DNA of 64,000 bases from Chlorobaculum sp. 24CR (lineage in GTDB: Bacteria > Bacteroidota > Chlorobiia > Chlorobiales > Chlorobiaceae): the NCBI RefSeq assembly GCF_004118635.1, contig NZ_SDGU01000009.1, positions 62,001 through 126,000 on the forward strand, written 5' to 3'. A model generated the notes under the pieces. The model saw only the letters and a program-made list of their open reading frames with translations, did not search any database and had not been told where the DNA came from. The position numbers and the translations under genes are program-made. Within the stretch, counting starts at the first letter, position 1. Each line of letters begins with the position of its first letter. Below, piece after piece: positions 28,448 to 36,859 of this stretch.

Positions 28448-28532
28448 GAGGACTACAGGGACAGCAATGACTACAAGGACGAATTGCATTTTACCTGATA
28501 GCTTTGCTGTCCTTGATGTCCTTGAAGTCCTT
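28448..28532. repeat. 9-nt-period inverted repeat, GTCCTT type (locus d)
   Basis: The left arm has units AGGACTACA, GGGACAGCA, ATGACTACA and AGGACGAAT. The right arm (28506-28532) has units GCTGTCCTT, GATGTCCTT and GAAGTCCTT. The arms are inversely complementary in their GGAC/GTCC cores. The element lies between the convergent kdsD and Phd-type antitoxin genes, at the place where a Phd partner toxin gene would normally follow. Confidence 0.8.
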
Positions 28533-28571
28533 ATTTTTATAGTTGCAGTTGAGGCTTCGGAACAACGACAA

Positions 28572-28790
28572 TTATCTTCGATCAAGCTCAATACCACGAA
28601 GTGGAGAACGACGGAAAAATTCGGTCAAAGACTCTGGCTTTCTCATCAGATTGCGATAATCCTTCATCGAAAGCAGAACCGCCGCATCCTTCCCATGCCG
28701 CATAATTGCTTGCGGCCCCTGCTCTTCCGCCTTGCGGACAAGATCGCTGAAATGATTTTTCGCCTTCTGTATCTGCCAATGCTCCACCAC
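28572..28790 (-). CDS. Phd/YefM-type antitoxin, orphan
   Basis: The 72-aa product has the Phd layout: an N-terminal DNA-binding part with IQKAKNHFSDLVRKAEEQGPQ, then a strand with AIMRHGKDAAVLLSMKDYRNL, and the C-terminal SLTEFFRRSPLRGIELDR tail that in relatives wraps the VapC-type PIN toxin. It starts at GTG (28790, or the next codon, also GTG) behind an AGGAG site. No toxin gene follows; the 148 nt to kdsD contain a repeat element. It lies 12 nt after a second antitoxin-like frame. It may be a remnant or a stand-alone repressor. Confidence 0.85.
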   Translation of the reverse strand: MVEHWQIQKAKNHFSDLVRKAEEQGPQAIMRHGKDAAVLLSMKDYRNLMRKPESLTEFFRRSPLRGIELDRR

Positions 28791-28802
28791 AGCTCCTACG
28801 AT

Positions 28803-28943
28803 TTACCATGACACGACTTCTTTTTTTAAATCCTCGCTTGAAATCGCCTTTCCTTCCCTGACAGCATTTTCGCCATTTTTGACTTTATCGAACACATACG
28901 GTCTATGAAAAATAATCTCTTCTATATCCACATTTTCCGGCAA
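28803..28943 (-). CDS. Small antitoxin-like open frame, start codon unclear
   Basis: In the gap upstream of the Phd gene a frame is open from 29030 down to a TAA at 28803-28805 and reads like a real protein. It has a helical part (VKSRIKFLESLKQQAIKVI), then ALPENVDIEEIIFHRPYVFD and NAVREGKAISSEDLKKEVVS. This pattern is typical of short antitoxins that precede or replace a RelB/Phd partner. The first possible start is TTG 28943, giving 46 aa and losing the first helix; no ATG or GTG opens the full frame. It overlaps the DUF2442 end by 23 nt in another frame. It could be a decayed gene or a frame-fused tail. The DNA here is clearly AT-richer than its neighbours. Confidence 0.5.
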   Translation of the reverse strand: MPENVDIEEIIFHRPYVFDKVKNGENAVREGKAISSEDLKKEVVSW

Positions 28944-29007
28944 TGCTGATATTACTTTGATCGCTTGCTGCTTTAGACTTTCTAAAAATTTTATTCTGCT
29001 TTTAACC

Positions 29008-29265
29008 TCAGGCGCTTTGTCTCGCTGACTTTACAGAATCAAGATACAACGTATCGGGACAAATATCCTGCTCGTTTGGCCATGCGACAGTACCGCCGAT
29101 AACCGTCGCCCTTTTAAAGTAATCGACGTTTTTCAATTCCTGGAAAACACCAAAATCAAGCAGGTGCGTGCAATCGTATATCCCGACTTCGCCGTTACTG
29201 AATTCAAGATGGAGTTTGTATCCATCCAGTGGAGTCACTTTTTTCACTCTTGGATTCATAGCCAT
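29008..29265 (-). CDS. DUF2442 domain protein
   Basis: The 85-aa product has a DUF2442-type beta-rich sequence: RVKKVTPLDGYKLHLEFSNG, EVGIYDCTHLLDFGVF, FKRATVIGGTVAWPNEQDI and the C-terminal CPDTLYLDS. The start ATG at 29263-29265 overlaps the stop codon of the DUF4160 gene (TAATG), so translation is coupled. The pair DUF4160-DUF2442 occurs together in many bacteria and is regarded as a likely toxin-antitoxin-type module; which part is toxic is not established here. The last residues after LYLDS look extended compared with the family. Confidence 0.85.
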   Translation of the reverse strand: MAMNPRVKKVTPLDGYKLHLEFSNGEVGIYDCTHLLDFGVFQELKNVDYFKRATVIGGTVAWPNEQDICPDTLYLDSVKSARQSA

Positions 29266-29534
29266 TACCTCAATGGATCGATTTTGTATGGTTGTTCTCC
29301 TGATACCGCCAGCTCCCAGTCTGCCACAAGTTCGTCTTGATGCAGCTCTATCCAAGCCTGCAGAAGCTTCATCTTTGATTTCGGAATGGCTCCATCAAGA
29401 ATTTCTCCATCAGGAATCGAGACAATAACCTCTTCTGCCTGATACCTTACATGGATATGAGGCACATGATGCTGCCGGTTATCCTGAAAGTAGAGGTAAA
29501 CGATCAAACCATAAAACATCGAAATTGATGGCAT
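29265..29534 (-). CDS. DUF4160 domain protein
   Basis: The 89-aa product carries the DUF4160 hallmarks: MPSISMFYGLIVYLYFQD at the start, the His-rich HHVPHIHVRYQ segment (about 22-32), SIPDGEILDGAIPKSKMKLL, and WIELHQDELVADWELA near the end. The ATG at 29532-29534 is chosen from this signature; the longer frame to 29606 adds unrelated residues. It is the first gene of a coupled pair with DUF2442. The HxHxxY motif could bind metal or be catalytic, but that is inference. Confidence 0.85.
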   Translation of the reverse strand: MPSISMFYGLIVYLYFQDNRQHHVPHIHVRYQAEEVIVSIPDGEILDGAIPKSKMKLLQAWIELHQDELVADWELAVSGEQPYKIDPLR

Positions 29535-29652
29535 TGAAGTATCTCCGTTCAGGTTTTTCCGTTGCTGTCCTTTTTTCGAGTTCAGCAATGACCTCAATAT
29601 AGCCACTCCGTCAGGAAATCACACAATTCCGGCGCTCCCAGGCCACCTAACG

Positions 29653-29693
29653 CAAAAAAGGCTGCTCCGGTTTTGCGTTCGGAGCAGCCTTTT
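29653..29693. terminator. Terminator between sucD and the DUF4160 gene
   Basis: The 14-bp stem AAAAGGCTGCTCCG / CGGAGCAGCCTTTT encloses a 10-nt loop. On the minus strand it follows the sucD stop codon by about 25 nt and ends in Ts, so it terminates the gatA-sucD transcript; the T run on the other strand makes it bidirectional. Confidence 0.85.
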
Positions 29694-29716
29694 AGTGAAT
29701 CGTGTCAGTCCTGATC

Positions 29717-30619
29717 TCAGGCTCTGCCGAGGGCTTTGAGCATGGTGATGCCGAGGTCGGCAGGGTTTTCGACGACGTGGATGCCTGCGGCTTCCATCGC
29801 CTTGATCTTCTCATCGGCGGTGCCTTTGCCGCCCGAAACGATCGCGCCGGCGTGGCCCATGCGGCGGCCGGGAGGGGCAGTGCGTCCTGCGATGAAGCCG
29901 ACGACCGGTTTCTTGAAGTACTTTTTGATGTACTCGGCAGCCTCCTCTTCGGCGGTGCCTCCGATTTCGCCGATCATAACAAGGCCTTCGGTGTCGTCAT
30001 CCTTGGCGAACATTTTGATGGCGTCGAGGAAGCGGGTGCCGATGATCGGGTCGCCGCCGATGCCGATGCAGGTGGACTGGCCGAGGCCAACCTCGGTGAG
30101 CTGGTGCACCGCTTCGTAGGTCAGGGTGCCGCTGCGCGAGACGACGCCGATGGTGCCTTTTTTGTGGATGAAGCCGGGCATGATGCCGACTTTGGCTTCG
30201 CCGGGAGTGATGACGCCGGGGCAGTTCGGGCCGACCAAGACCGCGCCTTTTTCCTGCACGTAGCTGTAGGCTTTCATCATGTCGTTGACCGGAATGCCTT
30301 CGGTGATGCAGATGATGACCTTCAGCCCGGCGGCGGCGGCCTCCATGATGGCGTCGGCGGCGAATGGCGCGGGCACGAAGATCACCGTCGCGTTGGCTTC
30401 GGCCTTGTCCACGGCCTCCTGCACGGTGTCGAAGACCGGCACGGGACGGCAGAATTGATCTTTTTCGTTGCCGTTATAGAGAATACCGCCTTTGCCGGGA
30501 GTGACGCCAGCGACAACGTTGGTGCCGTACTCCAGAATCTGCGAGGTGTGAAAGGTTCCCTCGCCGCCGGTGATTCCCTGCACGACCAGACGAGTATCTT
30601 TATTGACCAGTACGCTCAT
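29717..30619 (-). CDS. sucD: Succinate--CoA ligase [ADP-forming] alpha subunit
   Basis: Catalyses reversible succinyl-CoA formation; in a green sulfur bacterium this step belongs to the CO2-fixing reductive TCA cycle. The 300-aa alpha subunit has the N-terminal CoA-binding Rossmann segment ([19 protein letters not shown]), [24 protein letters not shown] and the phosphohistidine loop [18 protein letters not shown], where the His is phosphorylated. The beta subunit gene sucC is not in the window. It lies 36 nt downstream of gatA on the same strand and ends at a strong terminator. Confidence 0.96.
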   Translation of the reverse strand: MSVLVNKDTRLVVQGITGGEGTFHTSQILEYGTNVVAGVTPGKGGILYNGNEKDQFCRPVPVFDTVQEAVDKAEANATVIFVPAPFAADAIMEAAAAGLKVIICITEGIPVNDMMKAYSYVQEKGAVLVGPNCPGVITPGEAKVGIMPGFIHKKGTIGVVSRSGTLTYEAVHQLTEVGLGQSTCIGIGGDPIIGTRFLDAIKMFAKDDDTEGLVMIGEIGGTAEEEAAEYIKKYFKKPVVGFIAGRTAPPGRRMGHAGAIVSGGKGTADEKIKAMEAAGIHVVENPADLGITMLKALGRA

Positions 30620-30655
30620 AATCCCATAATCTTTTGAGGTGATGAAAAAAAGCCG

Positions 30656-32101
30656 TCAGTTCGACGGAACTGCCTGACACAAAGTCTGGAGATGGCGGGC
30701 GATGCCGAGCATCTTGCCCTCTTCGAAAAAGTTGCAGATCAGGTGAACGCCCACCGGCAGGCCGAGGCTGTCGAAGCCCACCGGTACGCTGATGGCGGGC
30801 ATCCCGACGATGCTGGCCGGGACGGTGAAGACGTCGGCCAGGTACATTTCGAGCGGATTGTCCATCTTGTCGCCGATGCCGAAGGGCGGAAAGGGCGAGG
30901 TCGGCCCGAAGATCACATCGACCTTTTCGAACGCTTCGCGGTATTTGTCCTGGAACACCCGGCGCACCTGCTGCGCTTTTTTGTAGTAGGTGTCGTAGTA
31001 GCCCGCCGAAAGCACGTAGGTGCCGAGCATGATGCGGCGCTTGACCTCCGCGCCGAACCCCTCGGTGCGCGAGTTGACGTACATGCTGGTGAGGTCAGGC
31101 GAGTCGGGCGAGCGGTAGCCGTAGCGCGCGCCGTCGAACCGGGCGAGGTTCGAGGAGGCTTCGGCGGTCACGAGAATGTAATACGCCGCGATGGCGTAGT
31201 CGCTCTCCGGAAGGTCGATCTCGACCAGCTCCGCGCCCGCCTCTTCGAGCTTTTTCAGCCCCGCCTTGACCACTCCGGCCACGTCGGCGTTCAGACTCTC
31301 CGGGAAAAATGCGCGCGGTACGCCGATGCGCAACCCTTCGATAGAAACGTGATCCATCGTCGTATCGTACTCCGGCACGTCGTGGTGCGACGAGGTGGCG
31401 TCGTGCTCATCCTTTCCGGCGATGACGCCAAGCACGAGCGCCGCGTCGTCGCAGTTGGCGGCGAGCAGGCCGATCTGGTCGAACGAAGAGGCGAAAGCCA
31501 CGAGGCCGTAACGCGAAATGCGGCCATAGGTTGGCTTGAGGCCGACGATGTTGCAGAAGCCCGCGGGCTGGCGAACCGAGCCGCCGGTGTCGGAACCGAG
31601 CGCCACCATGCAGAGGTCGCTGGCAACCGCCGCCGCCGAGCCGCCGGAGCTGCCGCCGGGTACGCGGGTTTTGTCGTAGGGATTGGGCACCGGGCCAATG
31701 GCGGAGTTCTCGTTTGAGCTGCCCATCGCGAACTCGTCCATATTGGTGCGACCCACGAAAACTGCATCTTCGACCTGCATCCGCCCGATGACCGTGGCGT
31801 CGTAAACGCTTTCGTAACCGGCGAGAATCTTCGAGGCGCAGGAGAGCGGCGCGCCCTTGATGGCGATGTTGTCCTTGATGGCGATCGGCATACCAAAGAG
31901 CACGCCGGGCGCTTCGCCGCGCGTGAGCTTGGCGTCAAGTTCACGCGCGCGAGCCATCGACTCTTCATGAAACACGGCGGTGAAAATATTGTCGTCACGG
32001 CTGGAGTCGATGCGCTGTAAATAATCTGAAATTACCTGCTCGCAGGTTAGCTCACGAGAGAGCAGTCTGGACCTGAGGTCCTGATATCCATGAAACTGCA
32101 C
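30656..32101 (-). CDS. gatA: Asp/Glu-tRNA amidotransferase subunit A
   Basis: Glutaminase subunit of GatCAB, which converts misacylated Glu-tRNA(Gln) or Asp-tRNA(Asn) to the cognate form. The 481-aa amidase-signature protein has the complete Ser-cisSer-Lys set: K76 in [10 protein letters not shown]151 in [11 protein letters not shown] and S175 in [11 protein letters not shown]. The length is normal. gatB and gatC are not adjacent, as in many bacteria with scattered gat genes. It shares a strand with sucD, 36 nt downstream, and is divergent from uppS. Confidence 0.96.
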   Translation of the reverse strand: MQFHGYQDLRSRLLSRELTCEQVISDYLQRIDSSRDDNIFTAVFHEESMARARELDAKLTRGEAPGVLFGMPIAIKDNIAIKGAPLSCASKILAGYESVYDATVIGRMQVEDAVFVGRTNMDEFAMGSSNENSAIGPVPNPYDKTRVPGGSSGGSAAAVASDLCMVALGSDTGGSVRQPAGFCNIVGLKPTYGRISRYGLVAFASSFDQIGLLAANCDDAALVLGVIAGKDEHDATSSHHDVPEYDTTMDHVSIEGLRIGVPRAFFPESLNADVAGVVKAGLKKLEEAGAELVEIDLPESDYAIAAYYILVTAEASSNLARFDGARYGYRSPDSPDLTSMYVNSRTEGFGAEVKRRIMLGTYVLSAGYYDTYYKKAQQVRRVFQDKYREAFEKVDVIFGPTSPFPPFGIGDKMDNPLEMYLADVFTVPASIVGMPAISVPVGFDSLGLPVGVHLICNFFEEGKMLGIARHLQTLCQAVPSN

Positions 32102-32224
32102 GTTTGATTGGCTGGATTATAAAATTGAAGATCGTTCATCTGCATGTCGCGGCGGGACAACAACTCCTGCGGGTAGAGGGCGCTGCCGACCGGAAGAGTC
32201 CAGGGGGCTCCGCCGCCATGAAGT

Positions 32225-32253
32225 TTGTATAATAATAAATAACTGTCTATAAT
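32225..32253 (+). promoter_or_regulatory. Predicted sigma-70 promoter of uppS
   Basis: TTGTAT (32225-32230) and TATAAT (32248-32253) are separated by 17 nt, in the AT-rich part of the 255-nt gap between divergent gatA and uppS, about 100 nt before the uppS start. A second TATAAT overlaps the -35 (32228-32233). Confidence 0.55.
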
Positions 32254-32356
32254 TCAATTTCATGGATATTGCTCGCATCACCGGCAGAGACCGCTCCCGC
32301 CGTAAAGCCGCAAGCTCCTGTGGTCAGTATCAACTCTTGGATTTTTCTACTCTTAC

Positions 32357-33148
32357 ATGCCCCAGTGGTTCAAATCAAAATCTGATCCTGAAGATATCCG
32401 CATCCAGGAAACACTGAAATCAACCGGTGGGCTTCCCCGGCACATCGGCATCATCATGGACGGAAACGGCCGATGGGCGCAACTCAAGGGAAAATCACGC
32501 ATTGCGGGCCATGTGGCAGGCGTTGATTCGGTCAGAGACATCATCGAGGCGGCCTCGCAACTCGGCATCGAAAATCTGACCCTCTTCACCTTTTCAATCG
32601 AGAACTGGAAGAGACCGAGACCCGAAATTTCCGCCCTGATGAAGTTGCTCATCAAGGTGCTCAGAAAAGAAGCCGTGAAACTGCTCGAAAACAACGTGCG
32701 CTTGCAGGTTATCGGAGAGATGGAGATGATCCCCGATGACGTGCGCCAGACGCTTGACGAAACCATGGAGATGACCGGATCGAACCGTGGCATGGCGATG
32801 ACCATCGCGCTGAGCTATAGCGGCAAGTGGGACATCACCCAGGCTTGTCGGCAGATCGCTTTTCAGGTGAAACAGGGCTCGCTCGATCCCGAAACCATCG
32901 ATGAAAACCTGCTCGCTTCGTATCTTTCAACCGCATCGATGCCCGATCCCGATCTGCTTATACGAACCAGCGGTGAGTCACGCATCAGCAACTTCATGCT
33001 CTGGCAAAGCGCCTATTCCGAAATCTTTTTCAGCAAGACCCTTTGGCCCGATTTCCGCCGGAACGAGCTGTATGAAGCCATCCGGGAGTTTCAGAAACGT
33101 GAACGGCGGTTTGGCCAAACCAGCGAGCAACTGAAGACCAATGCATAG
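32357..33148 (+). CDS. uppS: Isoprenyl transferase (undecaprenyl diphosphate synthase)
   Basis: cis-Prenyltransferase of 263 aa elongating FPP with IPP to the C55 carrier lipid used for peptidoglycan and O-antigen. The catalytic Asp motif is HIGIIMDGNGRWA (about 30-42). TLFTFSIENWKRP and the C-terminal LIRTSGESRISNFMLWQSAYSEI segment (quoted in part: RTSGESRISNF) are conserved. Start ATG 32357. bamA follows 40 nt downstream, so the two envelope genes are probably co-transcribed. Confidence 0.96.
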   Translation: MPQWFKSKSDPEDIRIQETLKSTGGLPRHIGIIMDGNGRWAQLKGKSRIAGHVAGVDSVRDIIEAASQLGIENLTLFTFSIENWKRPRPEISALMKLLIKVLRKEAVKLLENNVRLQVIGEMEMIPDDVRQTLDETMEMTGSNRGMAMTIALSYSGKWDITQACRQIAFQVKQGSLDPETIDENLLASYLSTASMPDPDLLIRTSGESRISNFMLWQSAYSEIFFSKTLWPDFRRNELYEAIREFQKRERRFGQTSEQLKTNA

Positions 33149-33188
33149 AATAACGCCGAACTGAACCACAGAATCAATCAGTCATTTC

Positions 33189-35687
33189 ATGAAAACGACA
33201 CCATTTCAACCAGACAGGCTATCAGCGCTCCTGATTGCCCTGGCCCTGATCAACTTCCCCTCCTCCGCCTCCGCAAAAGCGAAAGCAACGCCTCCGCCAG
33301 CCAGCGCGGTTTCGGCAGCCATGCCGCAAACGCGCACCATCACTGTGAAGGAAATAGGCTTCAGCGGCCTCCGGAGCGTCAAGGAGTCCGCGCTGCTCAA
33401 AAGCCTGCCCGTCAAGGCTGGCGACCGGATAACCGTGCCCGGCCAGGAGATTCCCGGCGTACTGCAATACCTCTGGAACCTGCAATATTTCAGCAATATC
33501 CAGATCGAACAGACCGATCTGGGCGATGGCAATGTCAGGCTCACCTTCGTGGTCACCGAGTTTCCCCTTCTCGAAAGCGTCGAGTTCCAGGGCAACCACA
33601 AGTTCAAAACCAAAGAGCTGCTGAAAACCGCCAATCTCAACCCCGGCAGGCGCATCACCACCCAGGAGCTGCTGAACGCCGAGAACAGGATCGAAAAGCA
33701 GTACGCCGCGAAAGGCTATCTGACGGCGGGCGCTGAGTACCGGCTCCAGAGTGTCGGCGATAACAAGGTCAAGGCGCTCTTCACCATTCAGGAAGGCTCA
33801 AAGGTGGTCATCGAAAAAATCCGGTTCCACGGCAACAGCGCCTTCAAGGAGGGCAAGCTGCGCGGCGTCTTCAAGGAGACCTCGCAGAACTCCTGGTGGC
33901 GAAAAATTTTCGGGCAGCCGAAACTCGACAAGGACAAGTTCGACGAAGACAAGGGCCTGCTGGTCGAATTCTATCGTGACAACGGCTACCGCGATGCCCG
34001 CATCGTCAAGGACACGATCACCTACACCGATGACAAAAAGGGGCTTATCCTCGATATTTACGTCGATGAGGGGCCGAAGTACCACATCAGGAACGTCTCC
34101 TGGAGCGGCAACACGAAAGATTTCGCCACGGCCCAGATACTCGACACCACCTTCGGCATCAAAAAGGGTGATCTGTACAGCGCGAAAAAGATCAACGAAC
34201 GGCTGAATTTTTCACAGGATCATTCGGATGTCAGCTCGCTGTACCTCGACCGGGGCTACCTCTCGTTCAGGGCGCAGATCGAGGAACAGGTGGTGCAACC
34301 CAACCAGGTCGATCTGGTCATCACGCTCACCGAAGGCGAGCCGTACACGCTGAACATCATCAACATCAAGGGCAATACCAAAACGAAGGATCACGTCATC
34401 CGGCGGGAACTCTACACCGTTCCGGGCGACACATTCAGCCGTAAAAATGTCGTCAGGAGCATCAGGGAGCTCTCCATGCTCAACTATTTCGATCCGGAAA
34501 CCCTGACGCCCGACATCCAGCCGAACGCGAAAAACGACACGGTCGATCTGACCTACAACGTCACCGAACGGCAGACCGACACGTTCAACGCCGCCATCGG
34601 CTACAGCGCATCGAGCGGCGGCACCGGCTCGCTCGGCCTGACCTTCAACAACTTCTCGTTCAGCGACCTCTTCAATCCGTCGGCATACAAGCCCCTGCCC
34701 CATGGCGACGGGCAGACGCTTGCCCTGCAATGGCAGTTCGGATCAAACAACTACCAGACCCTTTCGCTCTCAGCCAGCGACCCGTGGGCATTCGGCACCC
34801 ATACCTCTTTGGGATTCACCGCCTTCAAAACCAAGCAGAGCTACGACCTGATCGATGACGGCGTAGATGAGACAACGAGAACAATTAACCAGTACGGCGC
34901 CAACATCACCATCGGCAGAAGGCTCACCTGGCCGGATGACTATTTCGCGATCAGTTGGCGCCTGGGCTACCTGCATACCAAAGGCGGCTTCGTCAGCTTC
35001 CTCGACGAGGCGGGCGCTCCCGAAGAGGCCGAAGAGTTCTCGATCACCCAGACGATCAGCCGCAACAGCATCGACAATCCGATCTATCCGCGGCATGGAA
35101 GCAAGAACGTCTTCACCGCTCAGTTGGCCGGCGGTGTGCTGCCCGGAACGATCAATTTCTACAAGCTGATCGGAACGACAAGCTGGTACTTCCCGGTATC
35201 GCGCGATTTGGTCGTCAACATCTCGGCCCAGCAGGGATACCTCGACACCTTCAGCGAAGACGACTACATCCCCTACACCAACTACTTCTACATGGGTGGC
35301 AGCGGCATGTCTTCCCTTCCGACCATTCCGCTCAGGGGCTATCCCGACCACAGCCTCGGTCAACGGTTCGTGGGTGAAACCGATCTTTACGGCGGCAGAA
35401 TCTATTCGAAATTCACCACCGAACTTCGCTACCCGCTGACACTGAGCCCGTCGGCCAGCATCTATGCCCTGGTTTTTGCCGAGGCGGGCAACCTCTGGGC
35501 CGATGCCTCAACCTTCGATTTGACCGATCTGAAGAAATCAGCCGGTATCGGGCTGAGGCTCTACTTGCCCATCATCGGGCAAATTGGCATCGACTACGGT
35601 TACGGTTTCGACTCCGTTCCGTCTGAGCCGGACAAAGGCTCGCAGGGCTGGAACTTCACCTTCTCGTTCGGTCAGCCCAACAACTGA
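33189..35687 (+). CDS. bamA: Outer membrane protein assembly factor BamA
   Basis: Omp85-family outer-membrane protein of 832 aa that inserts beta-barrel proteins. A signal peptide (about 1-29, hydrophobic core LSALLIALALINF) is followed by five POTRA-type repeats (about 48-450; segments such as IGFSGLRSVKESALL, VEFQGNHKFKTKEL, IRFHGNSAFKEGKL, VSWSGNTKDF, INIKGNTKTKDHV). A C-terminal barrel follows with a FVGETDLYGGR-type lid motif region and ends WNFTFSFGQPNN. The aromatic third-from-last position usual for BamA ends is replaced by a polar end after FSFG. It is preceded by uppS and followed by a bidirectional terminator. Confidence 0.95.
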   Translation: MKTTPFQPDRLSALLIALALINFPSSASAKAKATPPPASAVSAAMPQTRTITVKEIGFSGLRSVKESALLKSLPVKAGDRITVPGQEIPGVLQYLWNLQYFSNIQIEQTDLGDGNVRLTFVVTEFPLLESVEFQGNHKFKTKELLKTANLNPGRRITTQELLNAENRIEKQYAAKGYLTAGAEYRLQSVGDNKVKALFTIQEGSKVVIEKIRFHGNSAFKEGKLRGVFKETSQNSWWRKIFGQPKLDKDKFDEDKGLLVEFYRDNGYRDARIVKDTITYTDDKKGLILDIYVDEGPKYHIRNVSWSGNTKDFATAQILDTTFGIKKGDLYSAKKINERLNFSQDHSDVSSLYLDRGYLSFRAQIEEQVVQPNQVDLVITLTEGEPYTLNIINIKGNTKTKDHVIRRELYTVPGDTFSRKNVVRSIRELSMLNYFDPETLTPDIQPNAKNDTVDLTYNVTERQTDTFNAAIGYSASSGGTGSLGLTFNNFSFSDLFNPSAYKPLPHGDGQTLALQWQFGSNNYQTLSLSASDPWAFGTHTSLGFTAFKTKQSYDLIDDGVDETTRTINQYGANITIGRRLTWPDDYFAISWRLGYLHTKGGFVSFLDEAGAPEEAEEFSITQTISRNSIDNPIYPRHGSKNVFTAQLAGGVLPGTINFYKLIGTTSWYFPVSRDLVVNISAQQGYLDTFSEDDYIPYTNYFYMGGSGMSSLPTIPLRGYPDHSLGQRFVGETDLYGGRIYSKFTTELRYPLTLSPSASIYALVFAEAGNLWADASTFDLTDLKKSAGIGLRLYLPIIGQIGIDYGYGFDSVPSEPDKGSQGWNFTFSFGQPNN

Positions 35688-35710
35688 CCGCTCTCTCTGT
35701 TCAGCAAACG

Positions 35711-35753
35711 AAAAAAGCCATGACTGCAACTGATTGAGTCATGGCTTTTTTTA
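35711..35753. terminator. Bidirectional rho-independent terminator
   Basis: The stem AAAAAGCCATGACT / AGTCATGGCTTTTT with an 11-nt loop and T run lies between convergent bamA (plus) and the bifunctional nuclease gene (minus). Confidence 0.88.
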
Positions 35754-35786
35754 TGGTACTAAAACAGGTTAGCGACCGGAATTGTG

Positions 35787-36401
35787 TCACGCTTCGCCCT
35801 GGCCGCCCTCCCTGAGACGAGAAAGCTCATCCCGAATCCGCGCTGCCTCCTCGTAATCTTCACGGTTGATCGCCTCTTCGAGCTTCCGGTCGAGTTCCGC
35901 CGCGACCGATTCGCCCGTGGCGGGTTCCGGTGTTGCGCCCTGTTGTTCGACAGCCTCTTCGGCGGAAGCCTGCTCTTCATCCTCTTTCTGCCGCTCTTCG
36001 ACAATGCCCGCCTCGTTCATGATCTCTTCCGAAACGTAAATCGGAGCGCTGAAACGCACCGCAATGGCGATGGCGTCACTCGGTCTGGCATCGATCTCGT
36101 GCACGATACCGTTCATCTCGCAGATCACTTTCGCGTAAAAGGTTTCGTTATGCAGCTCATCGATAAAGACTTCATTGACATGAAGATCGAAGACATCGGC
36201 AATCTGCTTGAACAGATCGTGAGTGAACGGACGGGGCGGCTTGATGTTTTCAAGCTTGAGCGCGATGGCCTGAGCCTCGAACCCGCCAATGATAATGGGC
36301 AATTTGCGCTTCCCCTCCACTTCGTAGAGAATCAGGGCATACGCGCCGTTGGTATGAGGACTTGTTGACAATCCGAGAATATCAACCTGTAGTTTGTTCA
36401 T
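35787..36401 (-). CDS. Bifunctional nuclease family protein with C-terminal UVR motif
   Basis: 204 aa. Residues about 1-135 are a BFN/DUF151 domain (QVDILGLSTSPHTNGAYALI, RKLPIIIGGFEAQAIALKLE, IDARPSDAIAIAVRF). An acidic linker (about 140-170) joins it to a C-terminal UvrB/UvrC motif (LDRKLEEAINREDYEEAARI, about 170-190). The UVR motif mediates protein contacts in UvrB/C and Clp adaptors such as McsA. The plant and Thermotoga homologues of BFN have RNase/DNase activity; activity here is inference. It is transcribed away from the tRNA cluster. Confidence 0.88.
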   Translation of the reverse strand: MNKLQVDILGLSTSPHTNGAYALILYEVEGKRKLPIIIGGFEAQAIALKLENIKPPRPFTHDLFKQIADVFDLHVNEVFIDELHNETFYAKVICEMNGIVHEIDARPSDAIAIAVRFSAPIYVSEEIMNEAGIVEERQKEDEEQASAEEAVEQQGATPEPATGESVAAELDRKLEEAINREDYEEAARIRDELSRLREGGQGEA

Positions 36402-36640
36402 ATATCGGGAACATTTATCGTTTCAGCGGGAGCGGATCGATCCCGTGAGTCACTAACAGAAAAGTACTGTTAAACATTTCTCGATCAAAGAGGGGCAACT
36501 CTATTTATTGCCGATGAGAACCTTGGGGACAAGGCGAATGCCGCGCATCAACCGGAGCATATCCCGGCAGCCAGGATCAATGTCGGCGCCGAATTTCAGG
36601 ACAACGAAAAAAGCCGCGAAATGCGGCTTTTTTACTTATG
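36402..36640. other. Gap with tRNA terminator and possible gene remnant
   Basis: Part of this 239-nt gap (36501-36605) reads on the minus strand as FGADIDPGCRDMLRLMRGIR followed by LVPKVLIGNK and a stop, without a start codon. It could be a decayed gene tail. The rest should hold the promoter of the bifunctional nuclease gene, but I see no clear boxes. Confidence 0.3.
36606..36634 (-). terminator. Terminator after the tRNA-Leu gene
   Basis: The perfect stem AAAAAAGCCGC / GCGGCTTTTTT with loop GAAAT lies 7 nt downstream of tRNA-Leu on the minus strand. It ends the transcript that carries the 35-aa gene, tRNA-Lys and tRNA-Leu. Confidence 0.88.
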
Positions 36641-36722
36641 TGCCCGAGAGGAGATTCGAACTCCTACACCTAACGGCGCCACCCCCTCAAGATGGTGTGT
36701 CTACCAATTCCACCACTCGGGC
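36641..36722 (-). tRNA. tRNA-Leu (anticodon GAG)
   Basis: An 82-nt class II tRNA. The acceptor stem is GCCCGAG / CTCGGGC with discriminator A. The anticodon stem CCATC / GGTGG encloses the loop TTGAGGG, giving GAG, which reads CUC and CUU. A long variable arm follows, and the T arm contains GTTCGAATC. CCA is not encoded. Confidence 0.93.
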
Positions 36723-36760
36723 AAACTGTATCGTCATCCAGGAAACTGCATTGTTCCCAG

Positions 36761-36833
36761 TGAGAATAGAAGGACTCGAACCTTCGACCCACTGCTTAAA
36801 AGGCAGTTGCTCTACCAACTGAGCTATATTCTC
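36761..36833 (-). tRNA. tRNA-Lys (anticodon TTT)
   Basis: A 73-nt tRNA with acceptor stem GAGAATA / TATTCTC and discriminator A. The D arm contains AGCTCAGTTGGTAGAGC, the anticodon stem ACTGC / GCAGT encloses loop CTTTTAA (anticodon TTT), and the T arm contains GGTTCGAGTCC. CCA is not encoded. It lies 38 nt upstream of tRNA-Leu. Confidence 0.95.
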
Positions 36834-36859
36834 AACCAAGATCCAGCCACGATACGGGC

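Noticed and set aside
28424-28571. Search for a VapC or Doc toxin gene after the Phd antitoxin
   Set aside because: All frames in this stretch are short and the sequence is a repeat element; no PIN or Fic motif is present.
36501-36605. Minus-strand frame reading like a protein tail after the tRNA terminator
   Set aside because: No start codon upstream of most of it and no family recognised; kept only as a note in the gap entry.
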